Part shown: one piece after another, positions 24,030 to 32,166 of the stretch
Layout: every line of letters starts with the position of its first letter
Position numbering within the stretch: position 1 is the stretch's first letter
From: Streptomyces sp. LaPpAH-108
GTDB taxonomy: Bacteria; Actinomycetota; Actinomycetes; Streptomycetales; Streptomycetaceae
Direction of reading: 5' to 3'
Assembly (NCBI RefSeq): GCF_000373625.1
Contig: NZ_KB891987.1
Span: 434,001 to 498,000, forward strand
DNA length: 64,000 bases
Translations under genes and position numbers: made by a program
Notes under the pieces: generated by a model
Told to the model about the DNA's origin: nothing
The model's input: the letters and a program-made list of their open reading frames with translations, nothing else
Databases searched by the model: none

Positions 24030-25458
24030 CGAGGTACGCCTCCAGGCCGTGGCGACCGCCCTCGCGGCCGAAGCCCGACTCCTTGTACCCGCCGAACGGC
24101 GAGGTCGGGTCGAACTTGTTGAACGTGTTGGACCAGATCACGCCCGCGCGCAGCTTGTTGGCGACGGCGAGGATCCGCGAGCCCTTCTCGGTCCAGATGC
24201 CCGCCGAGAGGCCGTACTGCGTGTTGTTGGCCTTGGCGACGGCCTCGTCCGGCGTGCGGAAGGTGAGCACCGAGAGGACCGGGCCGAAGATCTCGTCGCG
24301 GGCGATGGTGTGCGCCTGGGTGACGTTCGTGAAGAGCGTCGGGGCGAACCAGTAGCCCGAGGAGGGGAGTTCGCAGGCCGGGGACCAGCGCTCGGCGCCC
24401 TCCGCCTCGCCCTGCTCGGCCAGCGCGGTGATACGGGCCAGCTGCTCGGCGGAGTTGATCGCGCCGATGTCGGTGTTCTTGTCCAGCGGGTCGCCCAGAC
24501 GCAGCGTGGACAGACGGCGCTTGAGGGCGTCGAGCAGTTCGTCCTGGATCGACTCCTGGACCAGCAGCCGCGAGCCCGCGCAGCAGACTTGGCCCTGGTT
24601 GAAGAAGATGCCGGTGACGATGCCCTCGACGGCCTGGTCGATGGGGGCGTCGTCGAAGACGATGTTGGCGCCCTTGCCGCCCAGTTCCAGCGTGAGCTTC
24701 TTGTCCGTGCCCGCGACCGTGCGCGCGATCTCCTTGCCGACGGCCGTGGAGCCGGTGAAGGCGACCTTGTTGACGTCGGGGTGTGCGACCAGCGCGGCGC
24801 CCGCGTCGCCGTACCCGGGAAGGATGTTGACGACACCCTTGGGCAGGCCCGCCTGGCGGCAGATGTCCGCGAAGAACAGGGCGGACAGCGGGGTGGTCTC
24901 GGCGGGCTTGAGGACGACCGTGTTACCGGCCGCGAGCGCCGGGGCGATCTTCCATGCCAGCATCAGCAGCGGGAAGTTCCAGGGGATGACCTGGCCCGCG
25001 ACGCCCAGCGGACGGGGGTTCGCGCCGAAGCCCGCGTGCTCCAGCTTGTCGGCCCAGCCCGCGTAGTAGAAGAAGTGCGCGGCGACCAGGGGGAGGTCCG
25101 CGTCGCGGGTCTCCTTGATCGGCTTGCCGTTGTCCAGCGTCTCCAGGACGGCCAGCTCGCGGCTGCGCTCCTGGATGATCCGGGCGATGCGGAACAGGTA
25201 CTTGGCGCGCTCGGAGCTGGGCAGCGCCGACCACTTCGCGAACGCCTTGCGGGCGGCCCTGACCGCGCGGTCCACGTCGGCCTCACCGGCCTGCGCGACC
25301 TCGGAGAGGACTTCCTCGGTGGAGGGGGAGACGGTCTTGAAGACCTTGCCGTCGGCCGCCTCGGTGAACTCGCCGTCGATGAACAGGCCGTAGGAGGGGG
25401 CGATGTCGACGACGGAGCGGGACTCGGGCGCCGGTGCGTACTCGAATGCGGATGCCAT
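24019..25458 (-). CDS. Aldehyde dehydrogenase, catalytic subunit
   Basis: This 479-residue NAD(P)-dependent dehydrogenase is full length. The N-terminal fold has VIPWNFPLLMLAWKIAPALA (~158-177) and KPAETTPLSAL, then FTGSTAVG (~234), the general-base Glu258 in LTLELGGKGA and catalytic Cys292 in GQVCCAGSR. The motif EIFGPVLSV is near residue 395. It lies 5 bp from the stop-side of deoC in the same operon. deoC releases acetaldehyde from deoxyribose-5-phosphate, so oxidation of acetaldehyde to acetate is the likely role. The start at 25458 follows the deoC stop closely, and the gene is coupled to the truncated ALDH downstream. Confidence 0.92.
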   Translation of the reverse strand: MASAFEYAPAPESRSVVDIAPSYGLFIDGEFTEAADGKVFKTVSPSTEEVLSEVAQAGEADVDRAVRAARKAFAKWSALPSSERAKYLFRIARIIQERSRELAVLETLDNGKPIKETRDADLPLVAAHFFYYAGWADKLEHAGFGANPRPLGVAGQVIPWNFPLLMLAWKIAPALAAGNTVVLKPAETTPLSALFFADICRQAGLPKGVVNILPGYGDAGAALVAHPDVNKVAFTGSTAVGKEIARTVAGTDKKLTLELGGKGANIVFDDAPIDQAVEGIVTGIFFNQGQVCCAGSRLLVQESIQDELLDALKRRLSTLRLGDPLDKNTDIGAINSAEQLARITALAEQGEAEGAERWSPACELPSSGYWFAPTLFTNVTQAHTIARDEIFGPVLSVLTFRTPDEAVAKANNTQYGLSAGIWTEKGSRILAVANKLRAGVIWSNTFNKFDPTSPFGGYKESGFGREGGRHGLEAYLDVR

Positions 25459-25463
25459 GGTGA

Positions 25464-26429
25464 TCAGTCCACCGTCACGTAGTCGGGGCCGGAGTAGCGG
25501 CCGGTGGCCAGCTTCTGACGCTGCATCAGCAGATCGTTCAGGAGCGAGGAGGCGCCGAAGCGGAACCAGTGGTTGTCCAGCCAGTCCTCGCCCGCGGTCT
25601 CGTTGACCAGGACCAGGAACTTGATGGCGTCCTTGGTGGTGCGGATGCCGCCCGCGGGCTTCACGCCGACCTGCGTGCCGGTCTGGGCGCGGAAGTCGCG
25701 CACCGCCTCCAGCATGAGCAGGGTGTTGGCGGGGGTGGCGTTGACGGCCACCTTGCCGGTGGAGGTCTTGATGAAGTCCGCGCCCGCCATCATGCCGAGC
25801 CAGCTGGCGCGGCGGATGTTGTCGTACGTGGACAGCTCGCCGGTCTCGAAGATGACCTTCAGCCGGGCGCTGGTCCCGCAGGCCTCCTTCACGGCGGTGA
25901 TCTCGTCGTACACCTTGAGATAGTCGCCCGCGAGGAACGCGCCCCGGTCGATGACCATGTCGATCTCGTCGGCGCCCGCGGCGACGGCGTCGCGCACGTC
26001 GGCCAGCTTCACGGCGAGCGCGGCGCGGCCGGCCGGGAAGGCGGTGGCGACCGAGGCGACCTTGACACCGGAACCGGCGACGGCCTCCTTGGCGACGGCC
26101 ACCATGTCGGGATAGACGCAGACGGCGGCGGTCGTCGGGGTCGTCCGGTCCGTCGGGTCCGGGTGGACCGCCTTGGCGCCGAGCGCCCGGACCTTGCCGG
26201 GGGTGTCCGCGCCTTCCAGCGTCGTCAGGTCGACCATCGAGATGGCGAGGTCGATGGCGTACGCCTTCGCGGTGGTCTTGATGGATCGGGTACCGAGGGC
26301 GGCGGCGCGCGCCTCCAGGCCGACCGCGTCGACGCCGGGCAGCCCGTGGAGGAAGCGGCGCAGCGTGCTGTCGGACGCGGTGACGTCGGCGAAAGCTGTC
26401 GCAGGGGAAGATGTGGTGGGCATGGTCAC
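25464..26429 (-). CDS. deoC: Deoxyribose-phosphate aldolase
   Basis: The 321-residue TIM-barrel class I aldolase shows the Schiff-base Lys in GADFIKTSTGK, the second key Lys in VGVKPAGGIRT and the catalytic Asp region AAVCVYPDMV. It cleaves 2-deoxyribose-5-phosphate into acetaldehyde and glyceraldehyde-3-phosphate in the cytoplasm. A ~60-residue N-terminal extension is usual in actinomycetes. The start may be GTG 26429 or ATG 26423; only 13 bp separate it from the upstream palindrome CTACGCGCGTAG, and TAGATAT overlaps that palindrome as a possible -10, so the transcript may be leaderless. It leads the operon with the two dehydrogenase genes. Confidence 0.96.
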   Translation of the reverse strand: MTMPTTSSPATAFADVTASDSTLRRFLHGLPGVDAVGLEARAAALGTRSIKTTAKAYAIDLAISMVDLTTLEGADTPGKVRALGAKAVHPDPTDRTTPTTAAVCVYPDMVAVAKEAVAGSGVKVASVATAFPAGRAALAVKLADVRDAVAAGADEIDMVIDRGAFLAGDYLKVYDEITAVKEACGTSARLKVIFETGELSTYDNIRRASWLGMMAGADFIKTSTGKVAVNATPANTLLMLEAVRDFRAQTGTQVGVKPAGGIRTTKDAIKFLVLVNETAGEDWLDNHWFRFGASSLLNDLLMQRQKLATGRYSGPDYVTVD

Positions 26430-26442
26430 CAGACGAGCATAT

Positions 26443-26454
26443 CTACGCGCGTAG
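26443..26454. promoter_or_regulatory. Palindrome CTACGCGCGTAG at the deoC promoter
   Basis: The perfect 12-bp palindrome lies 13 bp before the deoC start and overlaps the likely -10 region. The identical 12-mer stands upstream of the purine nucleoside phosphorylase gene (30631-30642). A shared repressor responding to nucleosides or deoxyribose phosphate is the simplest reading. Confidence 0.7.
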
Positions 26455-26565
26455 CGGCTGTATACCCCCGGAGCGGGACGTAAAGGGGCCGGTGCAGATC
26501 ACGGTTGGGCGCCGGTTTCGGCAGCGGTCTCGGGCGTGGGGGACATCTCGTGCACAATCGGGGCC

Positions 26566-27270
26566 ATGACGAGCCCGCAGCAGCAGTCGACGATGCCCGC
26601 GACGGAGGAGTCCGCCGCGAAGGACCGGATCTACCGGTCGCCCCTGGGGATGGTGGGCGGACTGCTGTTGTGCCTGGTCATCTGCTGGCTGGGCGGCGAC
26701 GCGCTGTTCCAGGGGCACGGGCGCACCCCGTGGCTCGGGCTCGCCGGGATGGTCCTCCTCCTGCCGCTGGTGATCGCCTTCACCCTGCGCCCCGCCGTCT
26801 TCGCGAACGAGGACCGGCTGCGCGTGCGCAACCCGTTCCGCGTGATCACCCTGCCGTGGGGTCAGGTGGCGGCGCTGCGCTCCCGCTTCTCCAACGAGGT
26901 CGTCGCCGACTCCGGCACCACCTACCAGCTGTGGGCCGTCCCGGTCTCGCTGCGCGCCCGCAAGCGTGCGGCCCGGAAGCAGGCGCGGATGGAAACGGAC
27001 GCGGCCAGGGGGCGCACCGGGCGGTCCGGGGGCCTGGGCGCCTTCGGCGGCTTCAGCGGTCTCGGCGGAGCGGGCCTCGGGGCCGTCGCCCCGGACCTCA
27101 GCGGCCCTGCCCGCGCCGAGACCGACAAGGTCATGGACGACCTCCGCGACCTCCACGACGGCCACTCCGGCACCGCCGAGGGAGAGATCACGATCCGCTG
27201 GGCCTACGAGATCCTGGCCCCGGCCCTGGTGGGCGCGATCACCCTGGCGATCCTGCTGGCGACGGGCTGA
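26566..27270 (+). CDS. Membrane protein with PH-like domain
   Basis: ATG 26566 (MTSPQQQSTMPATEESAAKD) is chosen; GTG 26536 is an alternative. Two adjacent transmembrane helices at ~25-75 (GGLLLCLVICWLGGDALF; LAGMVLLLPLVIAFTL) precede a PH-like domain at ~80-140 with LRVRNPFRVITLPWGQVAAL. A Gly-rich linker follows, and then a final helix ILAPALVGAITLAILLATG at the C-terminus. This layout is the actinobacterial PH_6/YdbT-like family of unknown function. It is divergent from deoC by 136 bp and convergent with the vapC gene. Confidence 0.8.
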   Translation: MTSPQQQSTMPATEESAAKDRIYRSPLGMVGGLLLCLVICWLGGDALFQGHGRTPWLGLAGMVLLLPLVIAFTLRPAVFANEDRLRVRNPFRVITLPWGQVAALRSRFSNEVVADSGTTYQLWAVPVSLRARKRAARKQARMETDAARGRTGRSGGLGAFGGFSGLGGAGLGAVAPDLSGPARAETDKVMDDLRDLHDGHSGTAEGEITIRWAYEILAPALVGAITLAILLATG

Positions 27271-27288
27271 GCCGGTGCCGGGTTCGGC

Positions 27289-27693
27289 CTACTCGTTGCC
27301 GAGTATGCGCAGGCCATGGTGGAGGCGGAAGTCCTCGTAGTCCTTGACGTTGAGGGTGGCCAGCGGCAGGTCGTACGTGAGCGCGGTGGCGGCGATCCAC
27401 ATGTCGTTGGTGGGGCGAGGCCGACCCCGCTGTATCCCGGCCGCTGAGAGCTGTCCCCAGGTGGCCGCGACGGATTCGTCGCCGGGCAGAACGGGGAGGC
27501 CGGCAAGCCAGTCGGCGAGTTCCTGGCGGTTGTGGGCGCCCCAGCGGCGGATCTCCATCCACTTCGTGAGCTCGCCGTAGGTGACGAAGGTGATCAGGGG
27601 CTTGCGGCCGATGAGCCGGGTCGCGAGCGGGCCGGTCAGCTTGCGTTTGTGCAACAAGGACGCGACGTCGGTGTCCAGAATGACGGGTTGCAT
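27289..27693 (-). CDS. PIN-domain toxin (VapC-like)
   Basis: The 134-residue protein begins MQPVILDTDVASLLHKRKLT, with the first conserved Asp at ~7. The conserved Glu is in TYGELTKW (~41), the third acidic residue in NDMWIAATAL (~97) and a fourth in LNVKDYEDF (~118). These are the four-carboxylate PIN nuclease residues. It should be a Mg-dependent ribonuclease toxin. A 64-residue antitoxin-like gene ends 11 bp upstream, in the normal antitoxin-toxin order. Length and motifs fit VapC of group II toxin-antitoxin modules. Confidence 0.88.
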   Translation of the reverse strand: MQPVILDTDVASLLHKRKLTGPLATRLIGRKPLITFVTYGELTKWMEIRRWGAHNRQELADWLAGLPVLPGDESVAATWGQLSAAGIQRGRPRPTNDMWIAATALTYDLPLATLNVKDYEDFRLHHGLRILGNE

Positions 27694-27704
27694 ACGGGAT
27701 GGCC

Positions 27705-27899
27705 TCAGGCCGCATCGCGGTGACGCTCGGCGTACGTGAAGGCGAGGAACTCCGCCAGTTCCTCGTCCGACTCGAACGTGTCGGCGGCGAGGTCGTCCAG
27801 GGAACGGATCGGCTGGGTGCCCTTCGCCGCCAGAAGCTCCTCGACCGACAGGCGCGGTCGGGGCCGCGGGTGGCTGAAGTCTTCGAGGGGCGTGCTCAT
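27705..27899 (-). CDS. Antitoxin-like partner of the PIN toxin
   Basis: The 64-residue acidic protein is MSTPLEDFSHPRPRPRLSVE and then ELLAAKGTQPIRSLDDLAAD. It lacks an obvious DNA-binding motif and looks like the short toxin-wrapping antitoxins that precede PIN toxins in actinomycetes. It is 11 bp upstream of the toxin gene on the same strand. I call it an antitoxin from position, size and composition, because the family is poorly conserved. Confidence 0.75.
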   Translation of the reverse strand: MSTPLEDFSHPRPRPRLSVEELLAAKGTQPIRSLDDLAADTFESDEELAEFLAFTYAERHRDAA

Positions 27900-28035
27900 C
27901 GGGACCTCCAGCAGGGTCGGACCGGCTTCATGGCCAGCATACGGTCGCTCTCAGCTGCTGACATCAGGGTTCGCTGCCAGGGGTGAGTCCTCGAACGTGC
28001 GTGTCATGCGGCCTTTCGATCGGGGTCACCACATG

Positions 28036-28079
28036 CCTTGAGGGTGCCCCCGGGCTCAAGTCCGGGGGCACCCTCAAGG
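28036..28079. terminator. Perfect 18-bp stem hairpin downstream of the phosphosugar mutase
   Basis: The arms at 28036-28053 and 28062-28079 (CCTTGAGGGTGCCCCCGG and its complement) enclose the loop GCTCAAGT. The 18-bp perfect stem is the strongest hairpin in this part of the window and ends the minus-strand nucleoside operon. Confidence 0.85.
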
Positions 28080-28109
28080 GAGGTCAGGTGACGGCACTGA
28101 CGCTCGGCG

Positions 28110-29750
28110 TCAGATCCCCGCCGCCTTCGACAGGTCATGCTTGAGCGCGGACAGTAGCTGCGTCGCCTGGGCTCGGGCCGACGGGAGGGCGGTGTGGGTG
28201 GGGACCGGGAGGACGACCTCCAGGTAGCACTTGAGCTTGGGTTCGGTGCCGCTGGGGCGGACGATGACGCGGGCGCCGTCCAGGGTGTAGCGCAGGCCGT
28301 CCGTGGGCGGGAGGGTGGCCGTGCCCCGGGTCAGGTCCTCCGCCGAGGTGACCGGGAGGCCGGCGAGCCGCGTCGGGGGGTGCTCGCGCAGGCGGCGCAT
28401 CGCGGACGCGATGACCGACAGGTCCTCCACGCGGACCGAGAGCTGGTCGGTGGCGTGCAGGCCGTACGTCACCGCGATGTCGTCCAGGAGGTCGGTCAGG
28501 GTCCGCCCCTGTTCCTTCAGCTCCGACGCCAGCTCGGTGATCAGCAGCGCGGCTGTGATGCCGTCCTTGTCGCGCACGCCCTCGGGGTCGACGCAGTAGC
28601 CCAGCGCCTCCTCGTACCCGAAGCGCAACCCCTCCACGCGGGCGATCCACTTGAAGCCCGTCAGGGTCTCCTCGTAGGGGAGGCCCGCCCGCTCCGCGAT
28701 CCGGCCGAGCAGCGAGGACGAGACGATGGACTCCGCGAACACGCCCCGCGCACCCCGGCGCACCAGGTGCTCGGCGAGCAGCGCGCCCACCTCGTCGCCG
28801 CGCAGCATCCGCCAGTCGGCGCCGTCGCGCACGGCCACCGCGCACCGGTCGGCATCGGGGTCGTTGGCGATCACGAGGTCCGGCGAGGACGCGCGGGCCG
28901 CCGCGAAGGCGAGGTCCATCGCGCCGGGCTCCTCCGGGTTGGGGAAGGCCACGGTCGGGAAGTCCGGGTCGGGCTCGGCCTGTTCGGCCACCAGCACCGG
29001 CTCGGGGAAGCCCGCCCGCGCGAACGCCGCGAGCAGCACGTCCTTGCCGACGCCGTGCATCGCCGTGTAGACGGTACGGGCCGTACGCGCCGAGTCCTTC
29101 GCGAGCACCGCGTCCGTACGGGCCAGATACGCGTCCAGGACCTCCTCGCCCAGGATCTCCCAGCCGGACTCCGGGCGCGGTACGTCGGCGAGCGCCACGA
29201 CCGCGTCGATCTCGGCCGCGATCTCCGCGTCGGCGGGCGGGACGATCTGGGAGCCGTCGCCGAGGTACACCTTGTAGCCGTTGTCCCGGGGCGGGTTGTG
29301 GCTCGCGGTGACCTCCACGCCCGCGACCGCGCCGAGGTGCCGTATGGCGTAGGCGAGGACGGGCGTGGGCAGCGGACGGGGCAGTACGGCCGCGCGCAGC
29401 CCGGCGCCGGTGATCACCGCGGCGGTGTCCCGCGCGAAGTCGGCCGACTTGTGCCGGGCGTCGTAGCCGATGACGACCAGGCCGCCGGTCTGCCCCTTGG
29501 CCTTGAGATACGCGGCGAGACCGGCGGCGGCGCGGATCACGACCGCGCGGTTCATCCGCATCGGGCCCGCGCCCAGCTCGCCGCGCAGCCCGGCCGTACC
29601 GAACTGGAGCGTGCCGCTGAAGCGCGCGGCCAGCTCGTCGGTGTCCCCGGCGTCGAGCAGCGCGCTCAGCTCCGCACGGGTCTCGGGGTCGGGGTCCTCG
29701 GCCAGCCACGCCCGGGCTCGCGCGATGAGTTCGTCCTGCACGTCCTGCAC
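28110..29750 (-). CDS. Phosphosugar mutase (alpha-D-phosphohexomutase family), possible phosphopentomutase
   Basis: The 546-residue four-domain phosphomutase has the phosphoserine loop TASHNPP (~150), the metal loop NDPDADR (~300), the sugar loop GYEEALGYCV (~385) and the phosphate-binding loop RPSGTEPKLK (~505). It starts 43 bp after the nucleoside phosphorylase gene in the same operon. The family is annotated as phosphomannomutase or phosphoglucomutase, but PGM2-type members also isomerise ribose- and deoxyribose-1-phosphate. In this operon such a phosphopentomutase step would link deoA and nucleoside phosphorylase products to DeoC. No separate deoB is seen. The substrate needs assay. Confidence 0.9.
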   Translation of the reverse strand: MQDVQDELIARARAWLAEDPDPETRAELSALLDAGDTDELAARFSGTLQFGTAGLRGELGAGPMRMNRAVVIRAAAGLAAYLKAKGQTGGLVVIGYDARHKSADFARDTAAVITGAGLRAAVLPRPLPTPVLAYAIRHLGAVAGVEVTASHNPPRDNGYKVYLGDGSQIVPPADAEIAAEIDAVVALADVPRPESGWEILGEEVLDAYLARTDAVLAKDSARTARTVYTAMHGVGKDVLLAAFARAGFPEPVLVAEQAEPDPDFPTVAFPNPEEPGAMDLAFAAARASSPDLVIANDPDADRCAVAVRDGADWRMLRGDEVGALLAEHLVRRGARGVFAESIVSSSLLGRIAERAGLPYEETLTGFKWIARVEGLRFGYEEALGYCVDPEGVRDKDGITAALLITELASELKEQGRTLTDLLDDIAVTYGLHATDQLSVRVEDLSVIASAMRRLREHPPTRLAGLPVTSAEDLTRGTATLPPTDGLRYTLDGARVIVRPSGTEPKLKCYLEVVLPVPTHTALPSARAQATQLLSALKHDLSKAAGI

Positions 29751-29793
29751 CTCGGGTGAACCTCTCTCTCGATCTGTCCGCTGCCGCCCGGCG

Positions 29794-30606
29794 CTACAGC
29801 CGGTTCAGCACCTGTCCCAGCAGCTCGCCCATGTGCGCCGCCGAGTCGCGGCCCGCCTGGAGGACCTCCTCGTGGTTCAGGGGCTCGCCGGTCATGCCCG
29901 CGGCGAGGTTGGTGACCAGGGAGATGCCGAGGACCTCGGCGCCCGCCTCGCGCGCGGCGATGGCTTCGAGCACCGTGGACATGCCGACCAGGTCGGCGCC
30001 GATGGTACGAGCCATGCGGATCTCGGCCGGGGTCTCGTAGTGCGGGCCGGGGAACTGCGCGTAGACGCCCTCCTCCAGGGAGGGGTCGATCTCCTTGCAC
30101 AGGGCGCGCAGACGCGGCGAGTACAGGTCGGTGAGGTCGACGAAGTTGGCGCCGACGATCGGGGAGGTGGCCGTCAGGTTCAGGTGGTCGCTGATCAGCA
30201 CCGGCTGCCCGGGGCGCATGCCCTCGCGCAGGCCGCCGCAGCCGTTGGTCAGCACGATGGTCTTGCAGCCCGCGGCGACGGCGGTGCGTACGCCGTGCGC
30301 GACGGCGGCCACGCCACGGCCCTCGTAGTAGTGCGTGCGGCCCAGGAACACCAGGGCGCGCTTGGCCCCGAAGGTGTACGAGCGGATCTTGCCGCCGTGG
30401 CCCTGGACGGCGGGCGGCGGGAAGCCGGGCAGCTCGGTCACCGGGAATTCGGCGTCGGGCGCGCCCAGGGCGTCCACGGCCGGGGCCCAGCCGGAGCCCA
30501 TCACGAGGGCGACGTCGTGGGTCTCGGCGCCCGTGAGTTCGCGCAGGCGCGCGGCGGCGGCGTCGGCGGCGGCGTGGGGGTCGTCCGGAAGGAGAGATGC
30601 GTTCAC
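29794..30606 (-). CDS. punA: Purine nucleoside phosphorylase (trimeric type)
   Basis: GTG 30606 starts the 270-residue protein ([20 protein letters not shown]). It has the trimeric PNP motifs: MGSGW (~35), phosphate site GRTHYYEG (~90), [11 protein letters not shown] (~122), [10 protein letters not shown] (~193), [14 protein letters not shown] (~210) and the purine-contact Asn in LVTNLAAG (~240). It splits inosine, guanosine and their deoxy forms with phosphate. The palindrome CTACGCGCGTAG lies 25 bp upstream, and TACCCT is a plausible -10, so the transcript may be leaderless. It leads the operon with the phosphosugar mutase. The symbol is by analogy with mycobacterial PNP; deoD is an alternative name. 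Confidence 0.93.
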   Translation of the reverse strand: MNASLLPDDPHAAADAAAARLRELTGAETHDVALVMGSGWAPAVDALGAPDAEFPVTELPGFPPPAVQGHGGKIRSYTFGAKRALVFLGRTHYYEGRGVAAVAHGVRTAVAAGCKTIVLTNGCGGLREGMRPGQPVLISDHLNLTATSPIVGANFVDLTDLYSPRLRALCKEIDPSLEEGVYAQFPGPHYETPAEIRMARTIGADLVGMSTVLEAIAAREAGAEVLGISLVTNLAAGMTGEPLNHEEVLQAGRDSAAHMGELLGQVLNRL

Positions 30607-30630
30607 GGCACGAGGGTAGCCGGTCTTCGC

Positions 30631-30642
30631 CTACGCGCGTAG
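30631..30642. promoter_or_regulatory. Palindrome CTACGCGCGTAG at the nucleoside phosphorylase promoter
   Basis: The same 12-mer as at 26443-26454 lies 25 bp upstream of the phosphorylase start, close to the expected -35 region. Two identical copies at two nucleoside-catabolism promoters and none noticed elsewhere in the window argue for a shared operator. Confidence 0.7.
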
Positions 30643-30774
30643 ATGACGGAGCCCACGGGAATGCGATCGTTGTCAGGAAGATTTCGGCGAACAGTGGGCA
30701 AACCGTTGACGAAGGGGCGCAGGGCCCTTTGTGCGGCGGCTGGGAAACGGTTCGGTGGCGGGCCCGGGACCGGC

Positions 30775-31212
30775 TCAGCAGGGCCGCTTGCGCAGCTCCA
30801 TCACATAGTCGTGCGGGGCGCCCGCGGACTCGGCCGCGTCCGCGATCTCGCCGAGGTAGCGGGCCGAGGGCAGGCCGCCCTCGTATCCGTTGAGGACGTA
30901 CACCCAGGCGGGCTCCTCGCCGTCCAGGGTGTGCACGCGCACCTTCAGGCGCCGGTAGACGCCGAGGCCGACGCCCTCCCAGCGGTCCAGCGAGTCCTCG
31001 TCCATCGGCGCGAGGTCGTACAGCCCGACGAAGACCTGCGCCCCGGGCTCCTCCACCAGCGTCGCGAGCGCCCCCTCCCAGCCCAGCTGCTCACCCCCGA
31101 AGGTCAGCCGCCAGCCGTTCAGCCAGCCGGTCGCGCGCAGCGGGGAATGCGGGGCGCGGCGCGACATCAGCCGCGCGTCGAGGTTGCCGGCGTAGGCGGC
31201 GTAGAGCGACAT
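30775..31212 (-). CDS. Gamma-glutamylcyclotransferase family protein
   Basis: The 145-residue protein starts MSLYAAYAGNLDARLMSRRA, with the Y-G-S/Y-x-G-N-x5 substrate loop (YAAYAGNLD) near the N-terminus. The conserved acidic residue lies within GLYDLAPMDEDSLDRWEGVG near 67-85, and ends with YVLNGYEGGLPSARYLGEI. The fold is the GGCT/AIG2 beta-barrel. Members cyclise gamma-glutamyl dipeptides or amines, but the substrate cannot be assigned. The gene is single, upstream of a repeat-rich gap, and its orientation is opposite to the lpdA gene beyond that gap. Confidence 0.82.
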   Translation of the reverse strand: MSLYAAYAGNLDARLMSRRAPHSPLRATGWLNGWRLTFGGEQLGWEGALATLVEEPGAQVFVGLYDLAPMDEDSLDRWEGVGLGVYRRLKVRVHTLDGEEPAWVYVLNGYEGGLPSARYLGEIADAAESAGAPHDYVMELRKRPC

Positions 31213-31299
31213 GGACCGAGGGTACGGCAGGGGGAGCGGGGGCTTCTGATGTCGGTGGGGTGCCTTGGTGAGCGCCGGGCCTTGGTTGCTGGGGGGCCT

Positions 31300-32130
31300 G
31301 GGGTGTGCGGTTCTGGGCGGCTGGGACGGCTGGGGGCGCGTTCCTTTCGGGCTGCCGGGGATCGGCCCCGGGAGTCCCCCCGTCGGGCTGCCAGGGGTCG
31401 GTCCGAGGTGTGGCCGCCTGCCGAGCTTGGGGACGCCGGTGTCTCTTCCCGCCGGGCCTCGGCAGGCGGGGTGGCCGCCTGTGCGGAATCGCCGGGGAAA
31501 CCGGCCCGACGTGCGGTGTGTGGCCCTGTGGGCTGGTCGGAACGCCGGGTGCGCGCTGCTGCGGGTCCGCCGGAGGCCGGGTGGGGTGGCCGCCTGCGCT
31601 GGAATGTCGGGGACGCCGCCCGTGCCCCTGTCGAACTACCGGCGGCGCGGTGTGCGGCCCTGCGGGCTGCACGGAACGCGCGGTGTGTGCCGCTGTGGGG
31701 TCTGTCGGGAGGCGGGGTGGCCTGTCGGGCCTCGGGCAGCCGGGTGACCGCCTGTGCGGAGTCGTCGGGGAAAGCCGTCCGTACCCTGCCGAGTTGTCGG
31801 AGACGTGGCGTGCGGCCCTGTGGGCTGCCCGGAACGCGTGGTGTGCGCCGCTGCGGGTCTGCCGGGAGGCCGGGTGGCCGCCTGTGTCGGATCGTCGGGG
31901 GAACGGCCCGTGCCCCTGCTGGACCGTCGGAGGCGCGGCGTGCGTCGCCGCAGACTGCGGGGAGGCCGTCTCCCCGGAATAGTCGGGGAAGTCGGCCCGT
32001 ACCCCCGGCGGAACCATCGGAGACGTGACGTGCGGCTTTTCGCGCTGCTCGGAACATCCGGGTGCGCGTCCTCCCGGATGCGCGGGGGAAGCCGAGGGGT
32101 CGTCGTCGCCGAACCGTCGGAGACCACCCG
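31300..32130. repeat. Degenerate long tandem repeats between two core genes
   Basis: About 900 bp with no convincing gene. A GTGGCCGCCT-type core recurs at 31410, 31471, 31586, 31744 (as GTGACCGCCT) and 31874, and longer imperfect units of 115-160 bp around it read GTGCGGCCCTGTGGGCTG... and CCGGGAGGCCGGGT... in the same order. The array lies upstream of lpdA and includes its promoter at the right end. Proline-rich frames on the minus strand (starting near 32,100-32,700) are a by-product of repeat composition. No inverted structure dominates. Confidence 0.75.
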
Positions 32131-32166
32131 CCCCCGCCGAACCGTCGGAGACCCGCGTGCGGGACA

